A stretch of 64,000 nt of DNA, from positions 31,561 through 95,560 of the forward strand of contig NMRB01000177.1 in NCBI GenBank assembly GCA_002633025.1. The letters run 5' to 3'. Position numbers and translations under genes: made by a program. This stretch comes from Notospermus geniculatus. Lineage: Eukaryota; Nemertea; Pilidiophora; Heteronemertea; Lineidae. The notes below the pieces were generated by a model. That model was not told the DNA's origin. It ran no database searches and saw nothing but the letters and a program-made list of their open reading frames with translations. This document shows positions 39,180 to 51,816 of the stretch, in pieces; position 1 is the first letter of the stretch, and each line of letters begins with the position of its first letter.

Positions 39180-42100
39180 CTAATACTCCAAGGTTACTGC
39201 CTTTGTTTTGAGGTATTCGTTCAAGGCTTCTTGACCTGAAAGAGACAAAAGAAGATTGAGATGCAGACTTAGCAGCTGTTAAGAGATATAATGAGGAGTG
39301 TGAGGCAGTCGCTGGAAAGCATCCATGAGGTTGAGCCCCTGTGTCTAACTGGTGTGATTGCAATTGTGGGCAGAAGTAGCTAGCTTCAGTCATGTTCGCT
39401 CATAAGGTTCTCATTCCTACCTAAATCTTTGCCAAATCCAGATTGTTTAAATCCTCCAAACGGTGAAGCAACATCAGTCTTGTTGTATGTATTGACGAAG
39501 ACGGTACCAGCCTGTATACGATCTGCCACCCGCATAGCTTTACTAATGTCATTTGTGAAAACGCCAGATGCAAGACCAAACTCGGTGTCATTTGCCCGTC
39601 TCACCACTTCATCAATATCACTGAAATAGAATTCAGATACCTGAAGCAACATTGACACAATACAGGCATTAACTTGGAACCCTGCCAAGAGGTGACAGCA
39701 TCCATGGCTCAAGTAGAATGGTCAAAGAATGGAGAGGATGGGAAATGATGCCTTACTTGTGACCGAATTTTGAAATGATCATGATGGGACCAAATGACTC
39801 CTCTTTTGCAATAAACATGTGATCTTCTACGTCTGTGAATACAGTGGGCTCCAAGAAAAGACCTGAAAGAAAGTTACTTTCACTATCAATGAAGTCACTT
39901 CAACCCTTGATTGATCTCACTGAAACTGCACATTTAGGAACTAAGCAGGACATCGTAATGGGCAAATAGGACAATGAGATTGCAGTCCTCCTTTTATACT
40001 CACCAGGCATGTCACACTGTTTCCCACCGTACACTAATGTAGCACCTTCCTTTACACCTGTTTCACAGTATTCCAACAGACTGTCTAAGTGAGCCCTGAA
40101 AAGCAGCAAGAAAATCTTCGTTGAGATTTCGAGTTAACCTCACAGAAAGACAAAACTAAGACAACGATATCAAATTTCTAATGGTAGGATCCTGTCGCTG
40201 ATCCTGGCAGCATAATTCATACTGATATGGTCTGCAAATGAGGCCATACTTCAAAAACTTACTTATGATTCTGGGGTCCGTGATCGACCGATCGGTCAAG
40301 AGGATTTCCTATTTTCATCTTCTTAACCTCAGCAACCACGCGCTCCACGTAGTCATCATGGATGGTCTCATCGACGAAGAGTCGTCCAGCTGCGATACAA
40401 TTCTCACCCTTGTTGAAGAACACACCGTTGCATCCCTGAAGAAAACAAGCAAACATTTAGCCAATGAGGATTTACTTTATCTGTCAGCCACTAAATTGTC
40501 AACAACTGTACCCTGTATATTTCTCACAATTAAGGGCCAATTATCTTACCATTCGGACAGCCTTGTCAATGTCGCAGTCATCAAAGATGATTAGCGGTGA
40601 CTTGCCTCCGAGCTCGAGTGATACTTTCTTCAAGTTACTCCTGGCACAACTGAAACGGAAATGAAACTTGACATTATGCAAATTCTAATACAAGGAGGAA
40701 AATTTGATTGTTTAATTCTACATGTATTACTCTCTTTATTAGCATTGTTAGTTTGTTTTCTCACCTCTCCATGATAGTCTTCCCAATTGGGGTCGACCCA
40801 GTGAAGCCAAGTTTCCTAACCGTGGGGTGATCAGCAATACCCTGACCAACGACGCCACCTGCAATGAAGATATCAGTGGAATGACCTTGACCTTGTGTTG
40901 TCCAATAACTTAAATAAACATACGTTTAGGAAAAAACCATTAAGATATTGTCGATCAAGAATGAGACCAGTGGGGCCAGGCTCAGGCCTCCACCAGCAGG
41001 AAACCTGATCATTTCTCTACCTCCATACCCAAACAGGGAGAGCTATACTTGCAGCTTCCCTGTCCCCTAATCAAAAGGAGGATGAAGACAGTTCTGCTGC
41101 AGCAGAACAAAAGTTTTCAACGACGGTTAAAACAAGGCGCTTACCGCCTCCTGAGACGATGTTGACAACACCGGGAGGAAAGCCGGCCTTCGCGACAAGC
41201 TCACCAAACTTGAGTGATGTCAAAGGTGTGACCTGAAACAAAGAGAGAAACAGTGACGAATGACAACAATTTCAGTGTCGACTTGTTGATTTAAGATTAA
41301 GATATTTTATGTACTAGTAGTTTGGAATATGCCAGGTTGCTGATTAAATTCTGTTGCAGGACAACTGGCACAACATCAAAATTTTTACAATTTACCTGAG
41401 CAGGTTTGAGAACGACTGTGTTGCCTGCAGCCAAACAAGCTGCCATCTTCCATGCCAACATCATGAGTGGGTAATTCCATGGGGTGATCAAACCACAGAC
41501 ACTGAAATGGGAAGCCAAAAGACGTATTACAGGTTATTTAGCTGACTGGCTAGACTGAACGGAGAGCAACTTCATTTTCTGACTCGACAACAGTCAGTGA
41601 TTCATTCCACAGCAAAATCTGTTGTTTGTACACGGTTTGGAGAGTGCCAGATCCCTCCTGTGACCTGAATGATGGGACTCCTACAATGTCTTCTAGGAAA
41701 GGAACTTACCCCAGGGGTTCCCTCTTCGTAAATGTGAGATTCTTGTTAGGCCTGGCATGGTTGATGGGAATGGTCAAACCCTGGAAGAATAAGAGGGAAA
41801 TCTTGGTAAGCAACAGGACAAGGAAGAAATATCTATGCCTCCAATCCAGGCCCAATAAGAACTGATCCCTTCAAGGGTTACTTGACATCTCTACAAGTCA
41901 ACGGATTCACTCACCTGAATTTTGTCACACCATCCAGCGAAGTACCTAAATGTATCAATGGACATTCCGATATGTGTCTTCAAGGCGAGTGTGTAGACAG
42001 CGCCAGAGTCGATACTCTCTAAAGTGGCAAGTTCCTCCTTGTGCTGATCCATCAGATCTGCCAGTCTGAAATATGAAGTGAATATTGATCAACAAATGGA

Positions 42101-45100
42101 GTTCCGTCCAAATCCTGAAAGGAAAGGGCACAGGAAAGCCTATGGAGAACTACGGCGCCTACAGCCCTGCAAATACCAGGATCGATGGACTTAGTGAACA
42201 TACAGTTCCTTGACTTACTTGAACATGAGCTTTCCTCTGTCACGGGCATTCATCTTTCCCCACTCACCCTCTTCGAATGCATGCTGTAGATGAAAATATA
42301 ATGCTTAAGATACAGTTACTGAACAGTGACGATTGAAGGTTTACCAACATTTGGAATGCAAATAGGATCAAAATGCCCCACAAGAGCTTGCTGGAAATGC
42401 CATACGTGATGATGGTTACTTACACGAGCTGCATCCACTGCAAGATCAACATCAGCATGAGTACCCTTGGCAACTTTGCATATCACCTGAAAAGGGGACA
42501 GATATATGAAAGCCCCACTGTATCTAAAAAACGCAAATCATCACCGCGATTCTTGACGTCAGTGCATGACGTCAGCGTAGTGTAAAATGTACTGCGCTCT
42601 ATCTGAATACATTAGGGCTCTCCCTGCAGGTTTTTTTCAATGTGCACTGAAAACTAGGCCTTGGTTCTCTGAAGTACGTATCAGACAAGCATTTTGGGGA
42701 CCTTCACAAGCTATGAGACCTCTATGTGCGCTCTCCTAACATTTTGAAAATATCGTAAAATTCAATACAGTGGGGCTTGAAGACATGGGCTGAGGTGACC
42801 ATACTGAAATTCCAACCTTTATCTGCAGTGTTACTTACAGTTTCATCAGCCGGGTTGATGGTGTCAAATGTCTTTCCATCTGATGCATCGATGAACTCAT
42901 TATTGATGAAAAGTTGATTAGGGAATCTAATCATCATGTTGTTCACATTCTTCTCAACCTAAAACAAGAAACGGACGGCTGTAGTCAAGGACAAGACCGT
43001 TGTATTCAAGGGCGAGACTGTTGTATTCAAGAGCCTTACTGTTGTATTCAAGTGCAAGACCATTGTATTCAAGGATGCAAGACTATCATATTCAAGGGCG
43101 ACACCCATTGCGTTGAAGGGGAGACCCCCGTATTCAATGGCAAGACCACTGTATTCAAGGATGCAGCTTGTATTCAAGGGTGAGACCACTGTATTCGAGG
43201 GTGAGAGTGAGATTCCCCTTGTTCTCATTTGTGTTGTCAGTACTATGTACTCTCCTACACACAACAAGTCAGTCGCCAAATAAAACTATCACAAGGTGAA
43301 TACTCACAGCTTTGTACTCAAACTCCTCCTCACCAACTCCACGTCCCTTTAACACAACGGCCTTTACGAAATCCTCCAACGTCGTTGCCATGTAAACTTC
43401 TTCTGTCTGTAACTCAATGCCGCCACATTGCTGTTTCACTTCTTCAACGAGACGGGTAACATCCATGGAGCCAGCACCAGATTTGAAGAAGTCTGTTTCC
43501 GCGGTGATATCCTCACGTGCCAAGATACCCTTCCAGATGGTCTGGTGATAAAACGAGGAGAGTTTGATAAGAAAGACAAAAGGTAAATGGTACGATCAGC
43601 AAAGAGACTGACGTTCTTCATTATGTCCCATTCCTGCGGGGTTGTCAGGGAACTGGCAGTCAAAGGTATAGTAACCAAGCATACCCACACTCTGAGCTGC
43701 CAACATTAGGTTTCTCTCTGCACTTTCCACAAATGATGTGTGTCAATGCTGAAATTCATATCAGACAATGTCAGATGTGACACATGCCAACATGGTACCC
43801 TATGCTACTGAGTATTAACCAAGCCAAGCCACGTGGTTGGATTGTTCAGAACTGAGGGAGACTGATAGTGATGCCAAGTAGAAGTTACATACAATGATAG
43901 CTCCTTCCATAGCCTTCTCTTCTGGGGTCAGTTCAAGAGTTTCCGAAGCATCGTCCTCCTTGCCGTATTTCGAGGCCTTGATCATCTTGCCATCCTCAAA
44001 CTGAAGCTGCTCAACATTGAGCTTATTGCCGTCATTTCCGAACAGGATCAGACCACCCTTGTGGACGACAGCTGGTGTGCTCATTCCTGGTATGGTTGCC
44101 GTTTCACCTCTTGGTGTCGGTCTGTTCCATACGGTTGACCCGTACATTGTGACTTTCTGAAAAGAAAGAGAACTAGAAATTGACTTGTGAGTCAATTTGA
44201 AGACCGCCTTTGAAAATTCTGAATTTTGTAAATATGTTAGGGCGATGTAGAAACTGATGATATTGGGACTGAACATGTGTCATTTACAGTGTAGGCCTAC
44301 ATTATGTAGATGTACATGGCTTTACAGTGCGATTGTGTGTTTCGCGGCAGCCAAGAGCAGGGGTTATTGTTTTCAAAGTTAGGCCTACTAAATTTCACAG
44401 TTGGTAAACTTGTCGGGTCATGACCATTTAAATGTTATTGATTTCAGACAAATGTGCGTGTCATTTTTCGCGAAATACGGGTAGGCCTACATCATGGCAC
44501 CGGACCAAATTCATTTCGATCTCTGAGTCTGATTGGCCAGAGGACCTGAAACGTGGTGTGCGTGGCGTCACAGTTTGATCCGAGATGAGATGACGTCAGC
44601 GAAAACCCCGCTGTGGCAAAGGTAAAATGCGTTAGGACAACAGACTTCATCTAATTAAACAGTTCATTGTTGGTGGATGACCCCCAAAATCAATAGGTTT
44701 CCGTGTAACATGCATATCCACAACTCCTGAAAGTTTCATCGCGATACGTGGCGTATTTTTTGAGTTATCCTGCTGAAACCACAGATTGGACGGAGAGAGA
44801 GAGAGAGAGAGAGATCGAGAGAGAGAGAGAAATCCAGTGAAACCAATGAAGACCGCCACCTTGTGAGGTGGTGGCGGTCTTAAATACAACATTCACACCA
44901 ATATTCCCCCATCAGAACATGCACTGGTCTCACAAATACAGTAAGATTCATTAGAATCGCCAAAGGTACCAGTGACATGACTCACCTGACCATTTATATC
45001 AGCCCAAGCCCCAGGGACTTTGTCATTTCCTCTGATGAAGTTATGGATATCCTGTGCAGACTGGTTCCAGTTGATCTGAAATTAAGTTGAGAACATCATG

Positions 45101-45549
45101 AATCTGTTATAACTACACTTACCGGTAATCAAAAACTTAACAGCCAGATAACACATACATATGCACTCGGTGCAGAGATACTGCTATGGAAATCCTGATC
45201 ACATTATTAAAACTGAGTCCTGTCAAATCATACCTTGACATTTTCTTTCTTAATGATAGCATCATACGTTGCACCCTCTTCACTCTGCGGGATTTTCGGA
45301 GCAGTTCCATTGGCAACCATCTCCACTGCCTCACCCTAGAAAGCAAAGTGGGTAAATGATCACCAGAGACTTGGGACACTAGCTTCAACAAAATTCTGAC
45401 AAAGATGAGAATAGCGACGAGCTGCAACTGAGCAGGGGATTCCTTACCATAGCTTTGATTCCCTCTGGGTAAAGAAAGCGATTGTAGATGGTGTCCACAG
45501 TGTCATTCATGTCCACAGTTGCTGACCGCTGAAGCAGGATTGGGCCGGT
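39180..45549 (-). CDS. ALDH1L1: ALDH1L, 10-formyltetrahydrofolate dehydrogenase, 3' block and exon copies 1
   Basis: Exons unique to this block (minus): 41501-41396, 41232-41145, 40858-40765, 40649-40550, 40435-40263, 40095-40004, 39862-39757, 39620-39421, 39235-39180. Duplicated exons, copy 1: 45549-45448 (truncated at the n), 45335-45234, 45075-44986, 44156-43893, 43541-43308, 42958-42839, 42486-42424, 42283-42219, 42065-41915, 41780-41710. This holds the carrier domain (KSGAGSMDV, site of the phosphopantetheine Ser) and the whole aldehyde dehydrogenase domain with LELGGKSP and the catalytic Cys in GENCIAAGR (residue 708, human 707). The enzyme oxidises 10-formyl-THF to THF and CO2 with NADP+. 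ALDH1L1 is cytosolic and ALDH1L2 mitochondrial. Which one this is cannot be settled; wording such as PILLQRS and FEDGKMI recalls ALDH1L2. Confidence 0.9.
42511..42777. mobile_element. MITE with TGAA target duplication, only in ALDH1L copy 1
   Basis: A 267-bp element with ends AGCCCCACTGTAT and ATACAGTGGGGCT, flanked by TGAA on both sides. Copy 2 has the empty site tatatgaagatatggg (near 46650). Noncoding. Confidence 0.85.
42977..43206. repeat. Minisatellite in ALDH1L intron, about 21-bp unit (copy 1)
   Basis: About eleven degenerate units of the form gcaagaccattgtattcaag. The same array is at 46854-47083 in copy 2. Confidence 0.85.
44166..44885. other. Intron insertion present only in ALDH1L copy 1
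   Basis: About 720 bases between gaaagagaa and atacaacattcacacc that copy 2 lacks. It contains a (GA)n tract at about 44792-44831 and near its end an inverted word pair gaccgccacc / ggtggcggtc. It is probably a mobile element or composite; no coding frame. Confidence 0.55.
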
Positions 45550-45782
45550 NTTTCCGCCACCTGGTGGCCAAACTGAGAGTCGAATCGGACCGAAACTTGG
45601 TGTCGTGGGTCATCTGACCTAGGGGTATATATATACCAAGTTTCAGATCAATAGCTCCAGCGGTTACGAAACGTGCCCTGCTAACGGACAACGACGACGA
45701 CGGACGACGGACGCTGCACCATCGTAATAGCTCACCCCAGTGAGCTAATGAAGGCAAAAGATGTGTTACAGGTGACTTAGCT
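45550..45782. other. Spacer between the two ALDH1L blocks, dispersed repeat
   Basis: Starts with n. It carries a repeat ending in atagctcaccccagtgagct, related in its palindromic end to the repeat finishing at 38431. It is rich in cgacgacgacgg words. Not part of a normal ALDH1L intron as far as the second copy shows. Confidence 0.5.
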
Positions 45783-48709
45783 AATGACTTGATTCCAAGG
45801 AGAGCAGCTTCATTTTCTGGCCCTGCAACGGTCAGTGGTTGTTTCCGCAGCAACATCAGTTACAGAGATCGGAAGTACGCCACATCCTGTGACCAAAAAG
45901 ACTGGACTCTGACAGCATGCTCCAGCAAAGGAACTTACCCCAGGGGTTCCCTCTTCGTAAATGTGAGATTCTTGTTAGGCCTGGCATGGTTGATGGGAAT
46001 GGTCAAACCCTGGAAGAATAAGAGAGGGAAATCTTGGTAAGCAACAGGACAATGAAGAAATATCTATGCCTCCAATCTTGGTCCAATAAGAACTGATCCC
46101 TTCAAGGGTTACTTGACATCTCTACAACTCAACGGATTCACTCACCTGAATTTTATCACACCATCCAGCGAAGTACCTAAATGTATCAATGGACATTCCG
46201 ATATGTGTCTTCAAGGCGAGTGTGTAGACAGCGCCAGAGTCGATACTCTCTAAAGTGGCGAGTTCCTCCTTGTGCTGATCCATCAGATCCGCCAGTCTGA
46301 AAATATGAAGTGAATATTGATCAACAAATGAAGTTCAGTTTAAGTGCTGAAACGAAAGGGTGCACTGGCATATAGTTTTTGGACTTACTTGAACATCAGC
46401 TTTCCTCTGTCACGGGCATTCATCTTTCCCCACTCGCCCTCTTCGAATGCATGCTGTAGATGAAAATTGAACACAGAGGATTGAAAGTTCATCAACATTT
46501 GGAATGCAAATAGGATCAAAATGCCCCACAAGAACTCGCTAGAAATGTCACACATGATGATGGTTACTTACACGAGCTGCATCCACTGCAAGATCGACAT
46601 CAGCATGAGTACCCTTGGCAACTTTGCATATCACCTGAAAAGAGGACAGATATATGAAGATATGGGCTGAGGTGACCATACTGAAATTCCAACCTTTATC
46701 TGCAGTGCTACTTACAGTTTCGTCAGCTGGGTTGATGGTGTCAAATGTCTTTCCATCTGATGCATCGATGAACTCATTATTGATGAAAAGTTGATTAGGG
46801 AATCTAATCATCATGTTGTTCACATTCTTCTCAACCTAAAACAAGAAACGGACGGCTGTAGTCAAGGACAAGACCGTTGTATTCAAGGGCGAGACTGTTG
46901 TATTTAAGAGCCGTACTGTTGTATTCAAGTGCAAGACCATTGTATTCAAGGATGCAAGACTATCATATTCAAGGGCGACACCCATTGCGTTGAAGGGGAG
47001 ACCCCCGTATTCAATGGCAAGACCACTGTATTCAAGGATGCAGCTTGTATTCACGGGTGAGACCACTGTATTCGAGGGTGAGAGTGAGATTCCCCTTGTT
47101 CTCATTTGTGTTGTCAGTACTATGTACTCTCCTACACAGAACAAGTCATTTGCCAAATAAAACTATCACAAGGTGAATACTCACAGCTTTGTACTCAAAC
47201 TCCTCCTCACCAACTCCACGTCCCTTTAACACAACGGCCTTTACGAAATCCTCCAACGTCGTCGCCATGTAAACTTCTTCTGTCTGTAAATCAATGCCGC
47301 CACATTGCTGTTTCACTTCTTCGACGAGACGGGTAACATCCATGGAGCCAGCACCAGATTTGAAGAAGTCTGTTTCCGCGGTGATATCCTCACGTGCCAA
47401 GATGCCCTTCCAGATGGTCTGGTGATAAAATGAGGCAAGTTTGATAAGAAAGACAAAAGGTAAATGGTACGATTAGCAAAGAGACTGACGTTCTTCATTA
47501 TTTCACATTCCTGCGGGGTTGTCAGTGAACTGGCAGTCAAAAGTATTGTATAGTAACCAAGCATACCCACACTCTGAAATGCCAACATTAAGTTTCAATC
47601 TGCACTTTCCACAAACGATACATGTCAATGCTGAAATTCACATCAGATGTGACACATTCCAACATGGTACCCTATGCTACTGAGTAAGCAAGCCAACCCA
47701 CTGGGTTGGATTGTTCAGAACTGAGGGAGACTGATAGTGATGCCAAGTAGAAGTTACATACAATGATAGCTCCTTCCATAGCCTTCTCTTCTGGGGTCAG
47801 TTCAAGAGTTTCCGAAGCATCGTCCTCCTTGCCATATTTCGAGGCCTTGATCATCTTGCCATCCTCAAACTGAAGCTGCTCAACATTGAGCTTATTGCCG
47901 TCATTTCCGAACAGGATCAGACCACCCTTGTGGACGACAGCTGGTGTGCTCATTCCTGGTATGGTTGCCGTTTCACCTCTTGGTGTCGGTCTGTTCCATA
48001 TGGTTGACCCGTACATTGTGACTTTCTGAAAAGAAAGAGAAATACAACATTCACACCAATATTCCCCCATCAGAACATGCACTGATCTCACAAATACAGC
48101 AAAATTCATTAGAATCGCTACGGCACCAGTCATATGACTCACCTGACCATTTATATCAGCCCAGGCCCCAGGGACTTTGTCATTTCCTCTGATGAAGTTA
48201 TGGATATCCCATGCAGACTGGTTCCAGTTGATCTGAAATTAAGTTGACAACTTCATGAATCTGTGATAAGTACACTTTATACCGGTAATCAAAAACTTAA
48301 CAGCATTCAGTGTACAGTGAGGTCAGCATTCACAGAGATACTGCCATGGAAATTCTGATCACATTATTAAAACTGAGTCCTGTCAAATCATACCTTGACA
48401 TTTTCTTTCTTAATGATAGCATCATACGTTGCGCCCTCTTCACTCTGCGGGATTTTCGGAGCAGTTCCATTGGCAACCATCTCCACTGCCTCACCCTAGA
48501 AAGCAAAGTGGGTAAATGATCACCAGAGACTTGGGACACTAGCTTCAACGAAATTCTGACAAAGATGAGAATAGCGATGAGCTGCAACTGAGCAGGGGAT
48601 TCCTTACCATAGCTTTTATTCCCTCTGGGTAAAGAAAGCGATTGTAGATGGTGTCCACAGTGTCATTCATGTCCACAGTTGCTGACCGCTGAAGCAGGAT
48701 TGGGCCGGT
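45783..48709. repeat. ALDH1L ten-exon duplication, copy 2
   Basis: Counterpart of 41570-45549. This copy is continuous with the 5' exons. Near its end (45783-45935) the intron is much more diverged from copy 1 than the exons are. Confidence 0.9.
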
Positions 48710-50560
48710 ATCAAGCCCATCATCTGCCCAGAAGATCGAGAAGGCTGCTTTCTTGTCACCTTGCATCAAAGTCCTGAAATTGTCGCAAAGAAAATGTCAT
48801 CAGACTCGCGTCACGGAGCAATAATCAATGCATAACTCATTGACAGAAATAATGGTTACATGTATTTTCATTGTGCTCCAACTAGTTTTCCAGTGAATTT
48901 TATGGGTATTTCGATGCATGATGATGACTGCAACCACTCACCAATTGATAGCTGAAGCACCCCTGTGCCGTGGCAAAAGGGACGGATGGTAACATATCGA
49001 CTGATGCTTTGGCATGTTGATCACGTCCATAGGAATAAACTGGGAGCAGAACGGGAGGACATTTAGTTCGGCACCGACAGATTTGTATTCCTGGAGGACT
49101 TCCGGTATCGCCTGCCCCTTCTTCCTCCATCTTGGATATTTGAAGACTTTTACACCATCGGACTCAGCTGCTTGAGCTAGAAAAGTTCAATTATGTCTAT
49201 TCAATACCCTGTAGTGACAGTGTAAGTCAGTGAAATGGCCCACTACAAGTAGAAAGTTGCGAAGGACACTGATCTGGGGCCTGTTTCATAACGTGACTTT
49301 AAGCTATTGGCAACTTAAATGGAACCAAATGGAAATGGAAATGCAACCAAATGGAAAATGCATTGAAGTTAATGAAGTCACTTTCTGAAACAGGCCCCTG
49401 TTCTCTGACAATAGACATTTCTCTGAAGGTGACATTCTGATTAAACATACTGTTTCAAGGAAATACCTGGCACTGTGTAGAGTAGAGAGAACTCTAGATC
49501 CATACAATGGACAATTCCACAGAAAAGCTGTATGTACACTGATTCCTATTAAAATGACACTGACAGAATTAGTTTCTGACAAGTCTGAAGTCTTTGAAAT
49601 CTAATCATTTATAACAATCATTACTTGTAAATTTGATACAGGTTAATAGACACATTCACGAATTTTCCAAGTAGGCCCAGAGCCAAGAATATCATGCAAG
49701 TGCAGTGAAGTGTGCGAGTTGTGTGATATTTTTCAATGATTTGTACATGTAATTGTATAGTATTCAGCTGTTGGTATTGTCATAATATAATTGTACAAAC
49801 CAACAGACTGCACAGGCAGACACAATTATGTTTTACAGACTTCAGAAAAATTGCAATGGAAGTGTTGTCCACACTGTTCAAGGATGTTCCTTCTCAAACA
49901 TCCAACAGATACATGTAACAAGAACACTTTCCTCATTCCCTACATCTCATGAGTGGGAACTGATGCCAGCTTTCTCATTGTCATGAAGTCGCATATGATT
50001 TTGTCATTCCACTATCCAGCAAGAACCAGTCAGGTCAAGTAATCGCATATCAAACACTGTGTGTCAAACTGGTTTCTTAAATCTTACCAGGAAATATCAC
50101 CGCAATTTTATCTAATCTAACCATCCATTCAAAATTTTGTTCCCAATGCCTGATTAAACAACAGGTCAAGAGCTGAATGTTATTGTATGATTTGAATGGT
50201 GTCCAACTTTGGATTCTCTAGTATAGGCCTACATTGTCAATATTACATGTAATTCAACAAGCACCACCAGATGTCATCTATTTAGGCAGTTCTCTTTTAT
50301 AATCTTATTCTAGCCGAAAAACAGAAGACAACAACCAAACCATGGTTTTTTACTGTTTCAGAGAAACATCCCAATTCACTTCCCTGCAACCTCCAGCCTG
50401 TCCAGATGTATAACTTACCAAGAGGGTCTGCTCTTCCCTGTATGTCAGGGATGGTGAAGACACCAACTACTTCATGGCCATTCTTCCGCACTGTTTTGTA
50501 GACTTCAGCTCCAAACTGGCTCTGGCCAATTATGGCTATTCTTAGCTTGTCCAAGACGGA
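45939..50560 (-). CDS. ALDH1L1: ALDH1L, 5' block with exon copies 2
   Basis: Exons (minus): 50560-50419, 49176-48942, 48773-48608, 48495-48394, 48232-48143, 48025-47762, 47418-47185, 46835-46716, 46634-46572, 46453-46389, 46296-46146, 46009-45939. The first three encode the formyl-THF hydrolase domain, with the catalytic pair visible as His109 ([11 protein letters not shown]) and Asp145 (ADDGLD), equal to human 106 and 142. The formyltransferase C-terminal domain, the carrier domain and the start of the dehydrogenase follow. Joined to the C-terminal exons from 41501 onward, with the duplicated block used once, this gives 903 residues, as expected (human 902). Oddity: the codon where Met is expected ([11 protein letters not shown] follows) is TTG at 50554-50552, and no in-frame ATG precedes it in the exon. 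Confidence 0.9.
46854..47083. repeat. Minisatellite in ALDH1L intron, about 21-bp unit (copy 2)
   Basis: Same array as 42977-43206 with a handful of substitutions and no gain or loss of units that I could see. Confidence 0.85.
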
Positions 50561-51237
50561 CTGAAATGGACAGAAGAAAGATGCCGAAATACCAAGAAAA
50601 ATGAAATGGTCAACCTTCTACAGGGCTGCTACATTAAAACTGTGCCATGGTGGTAAGTAAGATGAAGTCAAGACAGGAAGGAAGCCAAGCTGCTGCTTGC
50701 TGCTATGGATCTGGAACAACTGTGCCGTGGTGGTAAGTAAGGTGAAGTGAAGTCAAGACAGGAAGCCAAGCTGCTGCTTGCTGCTATGGATCTGGAACAA
50801 TCTAAGGGACCTGGAACAATCTAAGAACCTAACAACAATCAGGTCATGGTCATGAATGAATCATTCTTCATGACCTCAGCTAGCCTGACCTCACCAGGTC
50901 ATGAATGAGGTCACCATGCACCACTATTAAACAATGCCTTCCTCCCTTGCTTTGTTGGAGATTCGGCCAAGGCCTACACTACAGTCATGTCTTTGACTCT
51001 GCAACAGGACTGATGGGTTTCCAAAGTTGCTGATATTCATTTTGAGGGTCCCTGTATAAAACAGCCTAGGCCTAGGCGAAGGTAGTGTATTGCAGGTAGG
51101 CTACTATGCAACAGCCAGTAGGCCTAGGCCTATGATGAAGTGCATGGTATGGTAGAAGAAAAAAGGTCTGAATACAACTCGCAGAAATCGACATAAAATG
51201 CAACAAAAAGCTGTGGCAACGACGGCAAACCACTAAC

Positions 51238-51480
51238 CTGTGATGTTATGAAAATCGTCTGATGAATTGATGAGCGGCAAGCATCTTTCGATCAGTGGAT
51301 AGTCACCAGAAACTGAGTGGAAAATTTCGGTGCCGATGCTGGCTTTTTGGCACATGTACCTGAGGTGCGTCTAAAACGTCAACTGGAATCGGCGACTTCT
51401 AGGCGGAACGAGGCGGTTCTCCTGGAGACGAGGTTGATATTGCGTGGTCTTCTGTATACTCGATTTCCTTACCTCAAAGG
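51238..51480 (-). promoter_or_regulatory. Putative 5' untranslated exon and promoter side of ALDH1L
   Basis: On the minus strand a good donor (CACAG/GTTAGT) at 51238 could end a noncoding first exon that splices to 50560. In that joined frame a TGA lies upstream and there is no ATG before the TTG. The stretch 51332-51480 recurs at 53242-53390, so the promoter side is duplicated. Confidence 0.4.
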
Positions 51481-51720
51481 CAGAAATGACTGACTTGTCT
51501 TATGTCAAAATACACTTTATTCCAAGATGTTTTGCTGCCAGAACATGGTGCACAATAAAATAGACTGCATCCCAAATCAGGGTGTGTTTCAAAAAGTGTT
51601 CCTTCCGACACCAGAAAATTTTTCACCATTCTTTTGTCTACTGGTGACAGGCTGTTTCTTGAAACTCTACAATAGTATTCATGTCAGTTCTAGGTATCAT
51701 GGGGCTCTAAATTATGGCAC
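51332..51720. repeat. ALDH1L upstream segment, copy 1
   Basis: gccgatgctggctttttggc and following bases recur at 53242 onward, continuing through the segments at 51500-51720 and 53530-53990. The second copy carries two extra MITEs. Confidence 0.8.
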
Positions 51721-51816
51721 TGCAAACTAATTGATCTAAAGCAGTTTTGGTGTCGGACGGAACGATAGATTTTGCTGGTAAGCTCAATATTTTTTGATAC
51801 CCTCCTCCAATGAGTG

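Larger units (their letters stand above)
41570..45549. repeat. ALDH1L ten-exon duplication, copy 1
   Basis: Corresponds to 45783-48709. Exons are nearly identical, with three residue changes noted (V/I after GST, Q/W in NQSAQD, E/D in GGIELQ). Introns carry insertions found only here (42511-42777, 44166-44885). It ends at the n at 45550, inside an exon. Confidence 0.9.

Noticed and set aside
42977-43206. CRISPR-like array in the ALDH1L intron
   Set aside because: Units are about 21 bp, degenerate and contiguous without unique spacers.
42959-43279. Repetitive minus-strand protein with LNTTV-type repeats (also 46836-47156)
   Set aside because: It is the translation of an intronic minisatellite; no splice or start context supports coding.
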